DNA from: Bacteroidota bacterium
Lineage (GTDB): Bacteria; Bacteroidota; Ignavibacteria; UBA10030; UBA6906
Direction: 5' to 3'
Length of the DNA: 64,000 nt
Assembly (NCBI GenBank): GCA_019637975.1
Contig: JAHBUR010000002.1
Coordinates: 145,266-209,265 of the forward strand
The position numbers and the translations under genes are program-made. Below, in pieces: positions 1 to 8,636 of this stretch (positions within the stretch are counted from its first letter, which is position 1; each line of letters begins with the position of its first letter). Below the pieces are notes generated by a model, which worked only from the letters and a program-made list of their open reading frames with translations, did no database searches and had not been told where the DNA came from.

Positions 1-134
1 GGTTCTACGGTAAGATGGGTAACAAAGTGCCTCAATTGACAGAAAATATCACAACGTACGGAGTTCACCATATGTGACCAGCCCAATAGCTTCTCGATGA
101 ACTATTGAATATACTGGCGTGAGTTCATTCTCAT

Positions 135-173
135 AGGCCATTCATCCAGCAGGATGTGTGGCCTTTTTGTTTT
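135..173 (+). terminator. Rho-independent terminator upstream of the first gene
   Basis: The arms AGGCCA (135-140) and TGGCCT (159-164) pair, and an inner CATCC/GGATG stem closes on a short loop. A run of T follows at 164-168. It probably ends a transcript that enters the window from the left. The first 134 bases hold no gene I can support; one short open frame (3-77) could be the tail of an upstream gene. Confidence 0.7.
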
Positions 174-203
174 CAGGGCATACCGACAAGGAAGAGCATT
201 TAT

Positions 204-1739
204 ATGAAGACGACATTCTTAGCGTTGCTGTTTTGTGTAACAAACGTAGTCTACTCCCAGTGGGAGCAGATCAACAACGGATTGCCAAGCTTAGGCGTTG
301 CTGCCCTTGCTGTGGGCCCGAATGGGGGTGGAGGGACTCACCTTTACTCCTGCGGCTACCGTGTTTGTCTTTCAACAAACAATGGCATGGACTGGACAAT
401 AGTGAACACAGGATTGCCGAGCAATCCGCAACATGCTATTGTCATTGCCGGCTCGACTGTCTTTGTCGGAACCGGAGGTGGCGTGTACCGTTCGACGGAC
501 AACGGGGGGAGTTGGACTATTGCTAACTCAGGACTGGAAGGCAGTTACGTATACAATTTTTCCGTGAGCGGGTCGCTTGTCTTTGCCGGGACAAACGGCA
601 ACGGTGTTTTTCGTTCTTCAAACAACGGCGCGAATTGGACTGCGGTGAATTCCGGATTGACAAACAAAGTAATTTTAGGCACTGCTGTCGGCCAAAACGG
701 TACAGAGGGAATAAACCTCTTTGCAGCAACTTCCGGCGGTGTCTTCTTTTCTGCCGATAGCGGTGCGAGCTGGACGGCAGTGAACACGGGATTGACCACT
801 CCCTATTTCAGATCAATCGCGGTTTCCGGGACCAATCTGTTTGCAGGGAGTGACGGCAATGGTATCTTCCTCTCTACGAACAACGGCACAAGTTGGTCGG
901 AGGTGAATACGGGATTGCCTGCATCCGCCAGGGTTTTTTCACTGACAGTCTGCCCCAGCGGGGTCTTTGCCGGGCTGTACCAGGCTGGAGTCTACTTCAC
1001 CGTAGACAATGGAGCCAACTGGACTGCCTGCAATACGGGTCTTGGAGGGACTCCGGGAAAACTCATCAATTGCGGAACATATCTTTATCTCGCTGACCAA
1101 GGCGCTTTTCCCACGGGCGTTTGGCGCAGGCTGATAACCGATGCGCTTCCTGTCCAGCTCTCGATGTTTGCAGCGTATCCGGTTCTGCCGCATGGGGTTC
1201 GATTGGAGTGGACGACGCTGTCTGAGATCAACAACTATGGATTCGAGGTACAGAAATCTTCTTCAGCGCACGAGGGATACTCTACACTGCCCAACAGTTT
1301 CATTCCGGGACATGGCACAACGAACGAACCGCGCCACTACACATGGACAGATTCAACCGCCATCGCGGGGTCATTGTATTACCGGCTGAAACAAATCGAT
1401 CTTGACGGTACTGTGCATTATAGTGACGGCATCAGGGTTGACGTGCTTACAGGCGTCAAGGAGGGTGATCTTCCCGCTGCATTTCGTCTTTTTCAGAACT
1501 ACCCGAACCCGTTCAACCCAACGACAGCAATCAGCTATCAGCTTCCGGCAGTCAGCCACGTCACGCTCAAGGTGTTTGATCTTCTCGGTCGCGAAGTAGC
1601 AACGCTGGTAGATGGCGTGCAAGAGGCGGGCAAGTATTCTGTTCGGTTTGAAGCTGGCAACCTGCCCGGCGGTGTATATTTCTACCAGTTGAACTCCGGC
1701 ACTGTTGTTCAAACACGAAAACTCATTCTGATGAAGTAA
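204..1739 (+). CDS. T9SS-sorted secreted protein with BNR/sialidase-like repeats
   Basis: Secreted protein of about 511 residues. A signal peptide ([19 protein letters not shown]) is followed by roughly seven repeats of about 40 residues of the form VFAGTxxGVFxSxNNGxxWTxVNxGL, the pattern of BNR/Asp-box or photosystem-assembly-like beta-propellers. A linker with [17 protein letters not shown] follows, and the protein ends in a type A T9SS sorting domain ([31 protein letters not shown], final LMK). It is expected at the cell surface or outside the cell. The ATG at 204 is chosen over the upstream in-frame ATG at 156 because only 204 gives a signal peptide and it has AGGAAG just upstream. No catalytic residues were recognised, so the ligand or substrate is unknown. 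Confidence 0.85.
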   Translation: MKTTFLALLFCVTNVVYSQWEQINNGLPSLGVAALAVGPNGGGGTHLYSCGYRVCLSTNNGMDWTIVNTGLPSNPQHAIVIAGSTVFVGTGGGVYRSTDNGGSWTIANSGLEGSYVYNFSVSGSLVFAGTNGNGVFRSSNNGANWTAVNSGLTNKVILGTAVGQNGTEGINLFAATSGGVFFSADSGASWTAVNTGLTTPYFRSIAVSGTNLFAGSDGNGIFLSTNNGTSWSEVNTGLPASARVFSLTVCPSGVFAGLYQAGVYFTVDNGANWTACNTGLGGTPGKLINCGTYLYLADQGAFPTGVWRRLITDALPVQLSMFAAYPVLPHGVRLEWTTLSEINNYGFEVQKSSSAHEGYSTLPNSFIPGHGTTNEPRHYTWTDSTAIAGSLYYRLKQIDLDGTVHYSDGIRVDVLTGVKEGDLPAAFRLFQNYPNPFNPTTAISYQLPAVSHVTLKVFDLLGREVATLVDGVQEAGKYSVRFEAGNLPGGVYFYQLNSGTVVQTRKLILMK

Positions 1740-1747
1740 GTGTCATC

Positions 1748-1774
1748 GTAGGGCGACCTGAAGGGTCGCCCTAC
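1748..1774 (+). terminator. Strong hairpin after the first T9SS gene
   Basis: GTAGGGCGACC (1748-1758) pairs perfectly with GGTCGCCCTAC (1764-1774) across a five-base loop. The following sequence is only moderately T-rich, so this may be a terminator or an mRNA-stabilising hairpin. From here to 2089 I see no supported gene, only a conspicuous AAGGAGGTGG at 2032 with no reading frame to match. Confidence 0.6.
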
Positions 1775-2089
1775 CCGTCTTTCCCCGTTGCTGCTTGCGC
1801 ATTCACCCCCTATTCTGTATCTTTCTCGCAGCTTTGAACCATATCCCGACCGGCAGAAGAAGCGGAAACAGCCAACCAACCCCGCTCGAATCGCCGGTTA
1901 TGCTTCACATACACACATTGGTGGTTTTGGTCGCAACGGCAGATCGAACCTGCCGGCAATCCGTTTCAACGTTCTCACACTCATAGTCACCGCACGTGCG
2001 GATGATTCGTTCATCTCAAACCGATTTATGGAAGGAGGTGGAGCTATTAACTGCTGCATAGCACGTTGACTGTTATGAGCACGTCAGCG

Positions 2090-2119
2090 TTGCACGTTTG
2101 AACATCCAACAACTATACA
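2090..2119 (+). promoter_or_regulatory. Probable sigma70-type promoter for the glycine-zipper gene
   Basis: TTGCAC (2090-2095) and TATACA (2114-2119) are separated by 18 bases. Transcription would begin about 15 bases before the ATG at 2141, leaving room for the GGAG ribosome site at 2131. Confidence 0.4.
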
Positions 2120-2140
2120 CAAACAGAATTGGAGTATGTT

Positions 2141-2434
2141 ATGGAAGGAATTCTCCCCTTGGTTATTCAGTTGGTCAGCGGTGCAATCGGCGGCAATGTC
2201 GCCGGGAACATGATGAAGAAAAGCTCGCTGGGCATGATCGGCAATTCGATTGCGGGTCTTGTGGGCGGCGGATTGGGAGGTCAACTCATAGGAATGTTGA
2301 CAGGTGGCGCCGCCCCCGAGGCAAGTACTTTGGATCTCGGTGGCATTATCAGCAGCATCGCCGGCGGCGGTGTTGGCGGTGGCGTTCTGATGGCAATTAT
2401 CGGTGTCATCAAGCAGGCAATGGCGAAGAAATAG
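2141..2434 (+). CDS. Small glycine-zipper hypothetical membrane protein
   Basis: A 97-residue protein made of short hydrophobic stretches rich in GxxxG and GGG motifs (AGLVGGGLGGQLIGMLTGG, then SIAGGGVGGGVLMAIIGVIK), ending in KK. The pattern suggests tightly packed helices in a membrane or an oligomeric assembly. It has no cleavable signal peptide. The ATG at 2141 is preferred over an in-frame TTG at 2129 because GGAG at 2131 is correctly spaced for it. It is monocistronic, with its own putative promoter and a terminator. I recall similar short hypothetical proteins in bacterial genomes, but no function is known to me. Confidence 0.65.
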   Translation: MEGILPLVIQLVSGAIGGNVAGNMMKKSSLGMIGNSIAGLVGGGLGGQLIGMLTGGAAPEASTLDLGGIISSIAGGGVGGGVLMAIIGVIKQAMAKK

Positions 2435-2450
2435 GAAACTGTACAAATCC

Positions 2451-2490
2451 ATCCGCCTGTCCGTTACATACGGGCAGGCGGATTTGTGTT
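2451..2490 (+). terminator. Terminator of the glycine-zipper gene
   Basis: ATCCGCCTGTCCG (2451-2463) pairs with CGGGCAGGCGGAT (2471-2483), with one G-T pair, and TTTGTGTT follows. It also lies downstream of the convergent minus-strand gene and may serve both. Confidence 0.75.
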
Positions 2491-2538
2491 ATAGATACTC
2501 ACCGAACGAACTATCAACCACCAACCAACAACCACCAA

Positions 2539-3216
2539 CTAATCGGGACGTCCGTTCCGGTCGTTATCCTTGAAGCCTGCCGAGAACGAGGCCTTGATGG
2601 CATCATCAATTGTCTGTGCATTGCCCGGCACAGTCGGGTCGAGCGCCTGACCGTTGCGAACAAACCACGATTCCGGATCAACAACGAGCGTGACATTCAC
2701 GATTTCATCATTCGTGACGGAAAGAGGCGTGGTAAGCCTGATTTCCTGACTTGCATTCTGCCGGGATTTGAATACGAAGGACTGTCCGTTATACGTGCCG
2801 CGCACAATGACTGAGTAGCGGAGTTGTCCGCTTTCGCCCTCACGAAATTCCTGGTCGGGAATCGGCTCGAAATCTTCGGGTTTGTGCAAGCGAAAGCGGA
2901 TGCGGTCGTACTTTCCAACGGGCACGTTCGAGGCTGCGACTTGGTGAACCGGGCCGTTCAGATTCAATGTAACCGCAAACGGGCCCACCTTCACATCAAC
3001 TCCATTGTCAGACGGGAATTGATGGAACTTGATGTTCTTCACAAGAATCTTTGCAGACTCAATGGTAAGTGCGCCGCCCGTTTTTTGGACAGAAGACGGG
3101 CTTGCTATACTGAGCGAGAAGTTCTCCCCGTCTGTCGGTGACGTAATACTCTCCTTGCTGCAACCTGTGAGCGTAACTGCCGCAAGCACGAGGGCTGAAA
3201 CGATCTGCTTTTTCAT
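2539..3216 (-). CDS. DUF4382-like lipoprotein
   Basis: A 225-residue lipoprotein. The N-terminus MKKQIVSALVLAAVTLTGC has a good lipobox ending at Cys19. The body (GGALTIESAKILVKNIKF, NLNGPVHQVAASNVPVGKYDRIRFRLHKPED) resembles DUF4382 beta-sandwich domains, where a predicted effect is written as IESAxILVxxIxF. The C-terminus AGFKDNDRNGRPD looks like a short Asp/Asn-rich calcium-loop-like tail. The start is set by AAAGGAGCATCTC directly upstream of the ATG. It stands alone on the minus strand, convergent with the gene at 2141. Family assignment is by resemblance only; the function is unknown. Confidence 0.7.
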   Translation of the reverse strand: MKKQIVSALVLAAVTLTGCSKESITSPTDGENFSLSIASPSSVQKTGGALTIESAKILVKNIKFHQFPSDNGVDVKVGPFAVTLNLNGPVHQVAASNVPVGKYDRIRFRLHKPEDFEPIPDQEFREGESGQLRYSVIVRGTYNGQSFVFKSRQNASQEIRLTTPLSVTNDEIVNVTLVVDPESWFVRNGQALDPTVPGNAQTIDDAIKASFSAGFKDNDRNGRPD

Positions 3217-3500
3217 GAGATGCTCCTTTGTGTTATGTAATGATGGTTGATTTGGATTGGCTGTGCTCATCCTATGTCTAAAGTCATGCCAGCAGATACC
3301 TCTGAAAATGGCGCAGAATTGCAGGATTTGAGTGTTGAGAAATTCGACTGTGGGGCGGCGAAAGGACGTTCTCCATTGCCGCACACACTACGGCTGATGC
3401 GGTGCCGCCACATCAATGTTTTCTGTGGCTTTCGTATCAGTGGTTTCGTATTCTGTCATAGTCAGGGTTCTACAACGAAACAATCCCGGAGGGTAGAACG

Positions 3501-4838
3501 ATGAAACCCGCGTACATTATTTTTCTCCTCGTATTCTTCATCCCATCCTTACACGCTCAGTCATGGCAATATATCGGTCCGGACTCCCTCTCCTGGAGAA
3601 GCGTTCGCCAGATGGATGTGTTGTTTTTGCCCGGGCAGATGCCACGAATCGGCGTTGGGACAAATAGGGGCGTCGCCGGACAACTGAACGGTATCTGGAA
3701 ATACTTGCCCGACCGGCATCTGCGTCCGGTGTCGAATGACGAATTCTACCGCTCGATGTATTTCGCCTCTTGGAATGATTCGCTTGCTTTTATAGGGGCT
3801 GATGTGATTGAGCTGGCGTTTGGTGAGCCGGGTTCGGGGCGCGGAACATTATTCAATGTGTATTCACAGCATTGGAATGTGTACATCGAGGGAGGGGGTT
3901 GGGTGGGACATACGCCGTCCCTCACGATTGCCATTTCGCCGCATGTTGCTGGCAAAGCCTACGAGTGGATTCTTTACATGAACCGAACCACGTCTGGCGG
4001 GCAAGAATGGGAGACTCTGTCGTTTGAATCCTATGGAAGTTTCTTTTTGGTGACTGATCAGAGACGGGATTCCGTGCTGTACGCAGGTTCCCGCCCGCCG
4101 GCTGGGATGGGTATCTATCGGAGTACGGATGACGGTTCGACGTGGAATCTTGTCAGATCGATGTCCTTTCCCTGGATTTATCCTCACACATACTCAGATT
4201 TTTACGCGCACGGCGATACGTTGATTCTGTCAACCAGTCTTTTCCCTAATTCGGCAGATTCGAGTTGTGGAATTTCCATCAGCACAGACTACGGAGTCTC
4301 GTGGAACCGCGTTCTCAGCAACACTAATGTCCAGAAGTTGATACGGGATTCGGTATCGCCGCAGCACTTCTACGCCGCAGCTCAAGGAGGAATCTACCGA
4401 AGTGCAACTTCGGGATTGAGCTGGCATCTGTACGCGGCGTCATTGCCTTCATCAAAACTTGTCGATATTCGAAAGCATCCTGCGGCTGATACGTTCTATG
4501 TTGCCTTCTCCGACTCAGGAGTGTACAAAGTATATGATATCTCGACTTCTCTTCGGAGTAGCGGGGATGTGCCGCTTGAGTTTTCGCTCGGTCAAAACTA
4601 TCCGAATCCGTTCAACCCTTCCACAACAATTATCTTCTCACTTCCACATGAAGCACACGTGAATCTTTCGCTTTTTGATCTTCTTGGTAGAACTCAAGCA
4701 GTTCTTGTGAACGGGAACAGAGAGGCGGGGATCCACCGGATCAATGTCGACGGAAGCTTTCTCGCGAGCGGTGTGTACTTCTATCGCATGGTATCCGACG
4801 CCTTCGTGGCGACGAGGCGAATGATATTGCTGAAATAG
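3501..4838 (+). CDS. T9SS-sorted secreted protein, BNR-like propeller
   Basis: A 445-residue secreted protein with signal peptide MKPAYIIFLLVFFIPSLHAQ. Its body contains Asp-box-like repeats (GIYRSTDDGSTWNLV, GISISTDYGVSWNRV, GIYRSATSGLSWHLY) as in sialidase or Vps10-type propellers. It ends with a type A T9SS sorting domain ([32 protein letters not shown], final LLK). CGGAGGGTAGAACG precedes the ATG. It resembles the protein at 204 in design but not closely in sequence. The interval 3217-3500 upstream holds no gene and must carry its promoter as well as that of the divergent lipoprotein gene. Confidence 0.85.
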   Translation: MKPAYIIFLLVFFIPSLHAQSWQYIGPDSLSWRSVRQMDVLFLPGQMPRIGVGTNRGVAGQLNGIWKYLPDRHLRPVSNDEFYRSMYFASWNDSLAFIGADVIELAFGEPGSGRGTLFNVYSQHWNVYIEGGGWVGHTPSLTIAISPHVAGKAYEWILYMNRTTSGGQEWETLSFESYGSFFLVTDQRRDSVLYAGSRPPAGMGIYRSTDDGSTWNLVRSMSFPWIYPHTYSDFYAHGDTLILSTSLFPNSADSSCGISISTDYGVSWNRVLSNTNVQKLIRDSVSPQHFYAAAQGGIYRSATSGLSWHLYAASLPSSKLVDIRKHPAADTFYVAFSDSGVYKVYDISTSLRSSGDVPLEFSLGQNYPNPFNPSTTIIFSLPHEAHVNLSLFDLLGRTQAVLVNGNREAGIHRINVDGSFLASGVYFYRMVSDAFVATRRMILLK

Positions 4839-4893
4839 CTCGCAGAGCGACAGGCCGGTATCGCTCAAGCCTTCCATCGTACAAGATTGAATG

Positions 4894-4922
4894 TTGACTC
4901 ATCAGAGGGATGTTTGTACCTT
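4894..4922 (+). promoter_or_regulatory. Promoter of the cytochrome-like lipoprotein operon
   Basis: TTGACT (4894-4899) and TACCTT (4917-4922) are separated by 17 bases. The predicted start of transcription lies about 17 bases before the ATG at 4946, just ahead of the GGAG ribosome site. Confidence 0.45.
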
Positions 4923-4945
4923 TTGATACAAAATGGAGATTCCTG

Positions 4946-6427
4946 ATGAGGTATGCTGTTCTTTGTGTGTGCTTAGCTCTTGCAGTAGCCGGATGTACAG
5001 TCAACCACAACGAGGTCATCGTCGATCCTTCCTCGCTTCCAAGCGGCGAGTATTCGGCGACAATTCAACCGATCTTCGACCGCGAGTGTGGCGGGTCGAG
5101 TTGTCACGGCGGCGGGCCGAGAGGATTTGCGGCAGGACTCGATCTGACATCGTATGAGGGACTCATGCGTGGTTCACGTTTCGGGGCCGTCGTCATTTCA
5201 GGGATGCCGTACATGAGCCATCTTGTGCAGACGATCAATCCCAACGATACTGTACTAAGTCCCGTCTCTTCCGTTCAAATGCCCGCAAGCCGGAATCCGC
5301 TCCCGCACAGCGATGTTCAGACGATTGTCCGTTGGATCCGGAATGGGGCAAGAAATGACAGGGGTGAGTTCCCCTTTGCCGATCCCCGCCCCAGAGGTAA
5401 AGTCTTCTTCACAAGCCAGTTTGTTGACCTTTTAGGCGTGCTCGATCGGGAAACACACCTCGTTACCCGCTACGTTTCTGTCGGCAGAACGCTTCCGATA
5501 ACGGGTGTGTTGGAAGCCCCTCACAACGTCGCGGTAGATGAGCAGGGAGTGTACTACTACGTGACGATGATTCAGAGCGGAAAGCTCAAGAAGTTCGAGG
5601 TTGCAACCAACCGGTTTGTGGGTGAGGCAAACGTTCCTGTGGCCCCGGCGCATATCGTCCTGACGTCGGATGGAGCGAAGGCATACGTAACAGATTTTGA
5701 TGTGTCGCAGGCTTCGGTCGGGCAGGTGTACGTTGTTAATCCAGTCACGATGGCGGTGACGAAGGTAATCCGCGGCGGAACAACGATGAAATCCACGCAT
5801 GCAGCCCGCCTTTCACACGACGAAAAGTACCTGTACGTTGCAAGTAACGGGCGCGATATGTTCCACGTTATCAGCGTGGAACGGGATTCCGTTGTAGCCG
5901 ATATCCCGATTGCGTCGGATGTGCCGCCGTTCGGCTCGAACGTACACAGACCCTACCAGATTGCCGTTCGCAACGACGACCAGTTCATTTATACAACGCT
6001 CAACGGAACAGGAAGAGTGAGCATTATCCGCAGAACGGGGGATACATTTTCGTTGATTAGTGACACGATTCGAGTCGGAACAAATCCCCTTCAATGTGAA
6101 GTGACGAGAGATCAGCGATATCTGTACGTCTGCAACCGGGGATCGGGCACCGTTTCTGTTATTGACGCACAGACGAACCAGTTCTTCACAACAATAGTCG
6201 ATGTTGGCCCGCAACCTCACGGAATCGACATTTCCGAAGACAGCCGGACGGTGTATGTGACATGCGAGAATATCATAGCGTCAGAACCGCCTCATCATCC
6301 CGTTACAGGAAGCACGGCACCCGGATTCATAACAATTATTGACGTGGGTCTGCAATCGGTTGTTAAGAGAGTAGAAGTCGGAGGATTTGCCGCCGGTGTT
6401 GCAGTCTATCCGGGGAAGGGGAATTGA
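4946..6427 (+). CDS. Lipoprotein with cytochrome c-like CX4CH domain fused to a YncE-type beta-propeller
   Basis: A 493-residue lipoprotein with lipobox Cys17 (ALAVAGC). Residues about 33-135 form a cytochrome c-like domain with ECGGSSCHGGG (Cys48, Cys53, His54), then LDLTSYEGLM and IVRWIRNGARND, as in the planctomycete-type cytochrome domains that read IxPIF..C..CHG. Methionines in VQMPAS could supply the distal haem ligand. Residues about 160-490 are repeated blades (AHIVLTSDGAKAYVTDF, YLYVASNGRDMFHVIS, RYLYVCNRGSGTVSVID, PHGIDISEDSRTVYVTC) of a YncE/YVTN seven-bladed propeller. The haem motif has four, not two, residues between the cysteines. The ATG at 4946 is placed by GGAGATTCCTG. It probably sits on the envelope outer face or in the periplasm; the substrate is unknown. 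One base separates it from the next lipoprotein gene. Confidence 0.8.
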   Translation: MRYAVLCVCLALAVAGCTVNHNEVIVDPSSLPSGEYSATIQPIFDRECGGSSCHGGGPRGFAAGLDLTSYEGLMRGSRFGAVVISGMPYMSHLVQTINPNDTVLSPVSSVQMPASRNPLPHSDVQTIVRWIRNGARNDRGEFPFADPRPRGKVFFTSQFVDLLGVLDRETHLVTRYVSVGRTLPITGVLEAPHNVAVDEQGVYYYVTMIQSGKLKKFEVATNRFVGEANVPVAPAHIVLTSDGAKAYVTDFDVSQASVGQVYVVNPVTMAVTKVIRGGTTMKSTHAARLSHDEKYLYVASNGRDMFHVISVERDSVVADIPIASDVPPFGSNVHRPYQIAVRNDDQFIYTTLNGTGRVSIIRRTGDTFSLISDTIRVGTNPLQCEVTRDQRYLYVCNRGSGTVSVIDAQTNQFFTTIVDVGPQPHGIDISEDSRTVYVTCENIIASEPPHHPVTGSTAPGFITIIDVGLQSVVKRVEVGGFAAGVAVYPGKGN

Positions 6428-6428
6428 G

Positions 6429-7403
6429 ATGAAAAAGATTGCATTCTTTGCTGCGTGTTTGTTTGCTATTTCCTGCAACGAAACGAACCACGTCGTTGCC
6501 CCGTTTGTCGCACGTGTGTCGCTGACTGTGCAAAACCTTCCGCCAGTTGAAAACGCCCACTATGCCTTGTGGGGAACATTCTACAACTTCAGCAAATCAA
6601 ACGGAGGCGATGGCCCGCAACACGAGGGTGAATTCGAGTTGTTCGGGGAGTTTACCGTAATGCCCGACGGCAGCTTGCGAAACTGGAATACCGGCAACGT
6701 ACTGTTCGCTGTGCCCGAAGGACGGGATCCGCAACTATTGAAAGACATTGTTGTTACGATTCAAAGCGGCCACCATCATACACTTGCCAAAGCAAATGAT
6801 GACGAGCCCGGCCCTGTTATCATGGGAGGGGCATTCTACGGAACGGAATCCCATGCCTACGCCGACCTGTCAATGTCGTATGCCGATGCTTTCAAATCCA
6901 ATTTCTCTTTAGTGACGGGAAGGACCACCATCGTCTGCCCGACATCGCCGTTGGATTCCAACTCCGGAGTCTGGTTTGTAGAGCCGGGTCCGCCGTACAC
7001 AGCAGGAATCAGAAGTCTTCCGGCATTGCCGTCCAGTTGGCGATACCAGGGTTGGGTAGTGCGTCCTGACATCGTTACGGGCATTTTCACGTATTGGTCG
7101 ACAGGCAGGTTCTCCCGAGCCGACAGCGCTGATTTCGACGGTGCCGGGCCGAATAGCGGACTGGCACCGCCGCTGAATTTCCCCGGTCAGGACTTCGTGC
7201 AAGGCTCGACAGTCTTCACGAACCTTCGATCAGGCGAATACTCGTTCATGGTGACCATTGAGCCCGTGCCCGATAATTCGCATGATCCGTTTTTCCTGAA
7301 GCTTCTCACGTCGGGCGCAAATGCCCCTGTCGGGCGAACGTACACGATGCAGAATGTCATCGCCACGAGCGCGCCGACAGGAAGAGTCGTTATCATCAGA
7401 TAA
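6429..7403 (+). CDS. Hypothetical lipoprotein
   Basis: A 324-residue lipoprotein (MKKIAFFAACLFAISC, lipobox Cys16). The first part reads SLTVQNLPPVENAHYALWGTF and FTVMPDGSLRNW, like domains that describe anti-sigma-K-factor or DUF4397-type beta-sandwiches, but I cannot name the family. It starts one base after the upstream stop codon, so the two lipoproteins are almost certainly co-expressed. It contains several His-rich patches (SGHHHTLAK). No catalytic motif was found. Confidence 0.65.
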   Translation: MKKIAFFAACLFAISCNETNHVVAPFVARVSLTVQNLPPVENAHYALWGTFYNFSKSNGGDGPQHEGEFELFGEFTVMPDGSLRNWNTGNVLFAVPEGRDPQLLKDIVVTIQSGHHHTLAKANDDEPGPVIMGGAFYGTESHAYADLSMSYADAFKSNFSLVTGRTTIVCPTSPLDSNSGVWFVEPGPPYTAGIRSLPALPSSWRYQGWVVRPDIVTGIFTYWSTGRFSRADSADFDGAGPNSGLAPPLNFPGQDFVQGSTVFTNLRSGEYSFMVTIEPVPDNSHDPFFLKLLTSGANAPVGRTYTMQNVIATSAPTGRVVIIR

Positions 7404-8180
7404 ATGAATGCAGGTTGCACAATCTATATGAAGAACATCTTGAGTTACGGATTCTTCCTTCAACGTCAGCACTTTCCCATTCATCACAAAGCAAAGATGC
7501 TCGTGGGGGCAGTCTTTGCAGCTTTTGTTATTGCGGCAAGGGCTAACGCCCAATTTGAGGGAGTGGTGGAAAGCAAGAATACATCAACGAATGAATTCGG
7601 CCAGCCTCATGAATTTGTGATGACGATGTGGATCAAGAAAGATATGGTGAAGATTGAAACCCGAAGCGAAACGTTCGGCTCGACGATGATCTATCGGACG
7701 GACAAGCGACGAATCTGGATGCTCAATGCCGATGACAAGTCGTATTTTGAGATTTCACAAGATGAGAAGCCTCAGGAAATGATCGCACCAGGAGGCACAA
7801 CGGCGAAGTATTCGATCAAGCGAACAGGCAAAACCAAAACAATAGCCGGATACAAGAGCGAGCAATTTATCATCAAACGTGAAACCGAGCAGACGGAATT
7901 GTGGGGGACGAAGAGTCTGAGCCAGCTCGTCACTACTCTTTCGAAAGCGCTGGGTCAGGAGCACGCCGAGGCTACCGAAGGCGCTACCGCAGAAGTTATG
8001 AAAATGGGAATCTACCCTCTCGCGTCGGCCACGAAAATCGACGGCGTTCTGGCCGAATCGCAGGAAGTGACCAGAATTGAACAGAAGAAACTCGACCCGC
8101 TAATCTTTGAGTTGCCTGCCGGCTACAAGAAGCAGAAATCCGTTGAGTTTTTCGATCCGGCAGGAGGGGAGAAGAAATAG
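7404..8180 (+). CDS. DUF4412-like secreted protein
   Basis: Up to 258 residues. The region AQFEGVVESKNTSTNEFGQP, MTMWIKKDMVKIET, MIYRTDKRRIWMLNADDKSYFEI and KTKTIAGYKSEQFIIK matches the layout of DUF4412/outer-membrane-lipoprotein-carrier-like proteins of Bacteroidota, in which a small beta half-barrel is followed by a C-terminal helix pair. The start is ambiguous: ATG 7404 abuts the previous stop, ATG 7428 is possible, and ATG 7497 gives the best signal peptide (MLVGAVFAAFVIAARANAQ). It is the third gene of the 4946-8180 operon, and its terminator follows at once. Confidence 0.65.
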   Translation: MNAGCTIYMKNILSYGFFLQRQHFPIHHKAKMLVGAVFAAFVIAARANAQFEGVVESKNTSTNEFGQPHEFVMTMWIKKDMVKIETRSETFGSTMIYRTDKRRIWMLNADDKSYFEISQDEKPQEMIAPGGTTAKYSIKRTGKTKTIAGYKSEQFIIKRETEQTELWGTKSLSQLVTTLSKALGQEHAEATEGATAEVMKMGIYPLASATKIDGVLAESQEVTRIEQKKLDPLIFELPAGYKKQKSVEFFDPAGGEKK

Positions 8181-8181
8181 A

Positions 8182-8210
8182 AAAGGCTAACACGACTGTT
8201 AGCCTTTCTG
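8182..8210. terminator. Bidirectional terminator between the DUF4412-like gene and the tRNA-Leu locus
   Basis: AAAGGCTAAC (8182-8191) pairs with GTTAGCCTTT (8198-8207). It is flanked by T-rich sequence on both strands (TTTCTG rightward, TTTTCTATTTC leftward), so it can stop the plus-strand operon and also the minus-strand tRNA-Leu transcript. It directly abuts the displaced tRNA-Leu 3' part, which suggests it is the original terminator of that tRNA gene. Confidence 0.8.
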
Positions 8211-8296
8211 TACCAAAGGAGGGACTCCCCGAACGCAGAGCGTTCGGGGTAAACGAACCTTTACCCCGACACAGTCGGGGCTCACCCGGTTTAGGC
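8211..8296 (-). pseudogene. Displaced 3' part of tRNA-Leu interrupted by two hairpin inserts
   Basis: On the minus strand this holds all 38 bases of the 3' part of tRNA-Leu(CAA), without a mismatch, split into three blocks: GCCTAAACCGGGTGAG, GGTTC and GAGTCCCTCCTTTGGTA. Between them lie a 21-base insert (8260-8280) and a 27-base insert (8228-8254). The inserts form hairpins (CCCCGAC/GTCGGGG and CCCGAACGC/GCGTTCGGG), and GGGGTAAA/TTTACCCC encloses the GGTTC block. The breaks fall inside the T stem and the T loop. It is not a functional tRNA. Its offset from the intact copy is exactly 378 bp. Confidence 0.85.
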
Positions 8297-8587
8297 TGTC
8301 TTTGATGCGATGACCTGTTCCAAAAACCTATGGCCGGGACCGCTTTTGAGGAACTGTTCTCTTCGTCTGGCTTCGGAACCTGATGGCACTTGTTCAGAGT
8401 AGACAAGTACAAAAGGGCGGCGGTGACGGGTTGAAAATGTTTTGCCGGAATTGTGCTCATTAATCCGCCGCTCGAAATCAGATGTCATGCCAATGTAGAG
8501 CTTATGGTCTTTGAGCGACCGAAGAACGTAAACCGTATATGAGGTACTTTTCTGCAGGTTGGTGGGGAATACTGATTCTTCATCCAC
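8291..8587 (-). CDS. Small GIY-YIG nuclease domain protein at tRNA-Leu
   Basis: A 98-residue single-domain GIY-YIG protein of the UPF0213/YhbQ-like size class. Visible motifs are YTVYVLRS (GIY strand), KLYIGMTSDFERRINEHNSG (YIG strand with the catalytic Arg and a His/Asn pair), RRPFVLVYSE, and EARRREQFLKSG with the metal-binding Glu. The only available start is a GTG at 8587; no ATG lies upstream of the fold, so the N-terminus is uncertain. The stop codon TAA is supplied by the displaced tRNA-Leu sequence (CCTAAACC), so the end of the gene is fused to it. It lies downstream of the intact tRNA-Leu on the same strand. It is probably the nuclease of a small mobile unit that targets tRNA genes (inference). 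Confidence 0.75.
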   Translation of the reverse strand: MDEESVFPTNLQKSTSYTVYVLRSLKDHKLYIGMTSDFERRINEHNSGKTFSTRHRRPFVLVYSEQVPSGSEARRREQFLKSGPGHRFLEQVIASKTA

Positions 8588-8591
8588 GCCG

Positions 8592-8623
8592 AGGCCCGCC
8601 CCGATTTTGGTTCGGGCGGGCCT
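8592..8623 (-). terminator. GC-rich hairpin between tRNA-Leu and the GIY-YIG gene
   Basis: AGGCCCGCCC (8592-8601) and GGGCGGGCCT (8614-8623) form a ten-base-pair stem. There is no T run on either side, so termination would be weak; it may instead mark the 3' processing point of the tRNA precursor. Confidence 0.5.
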
Positions 8624-8636
8624 GTCGGAGCGTACG

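Noticed and set aside
3..77. Short open frame that could be the tail of an upstream gene
   Set aside because: Only 24 codons are visible and nothing in them is recognisable, although a terminator does follow at 135.
2098..2814. Long plus-strand frame overlapping the glycine-zipper and lipoprotein genes
   Set aside because: It is out of frame with the former and antisense to the latter, and has no ribosome site or recognisable sequence.
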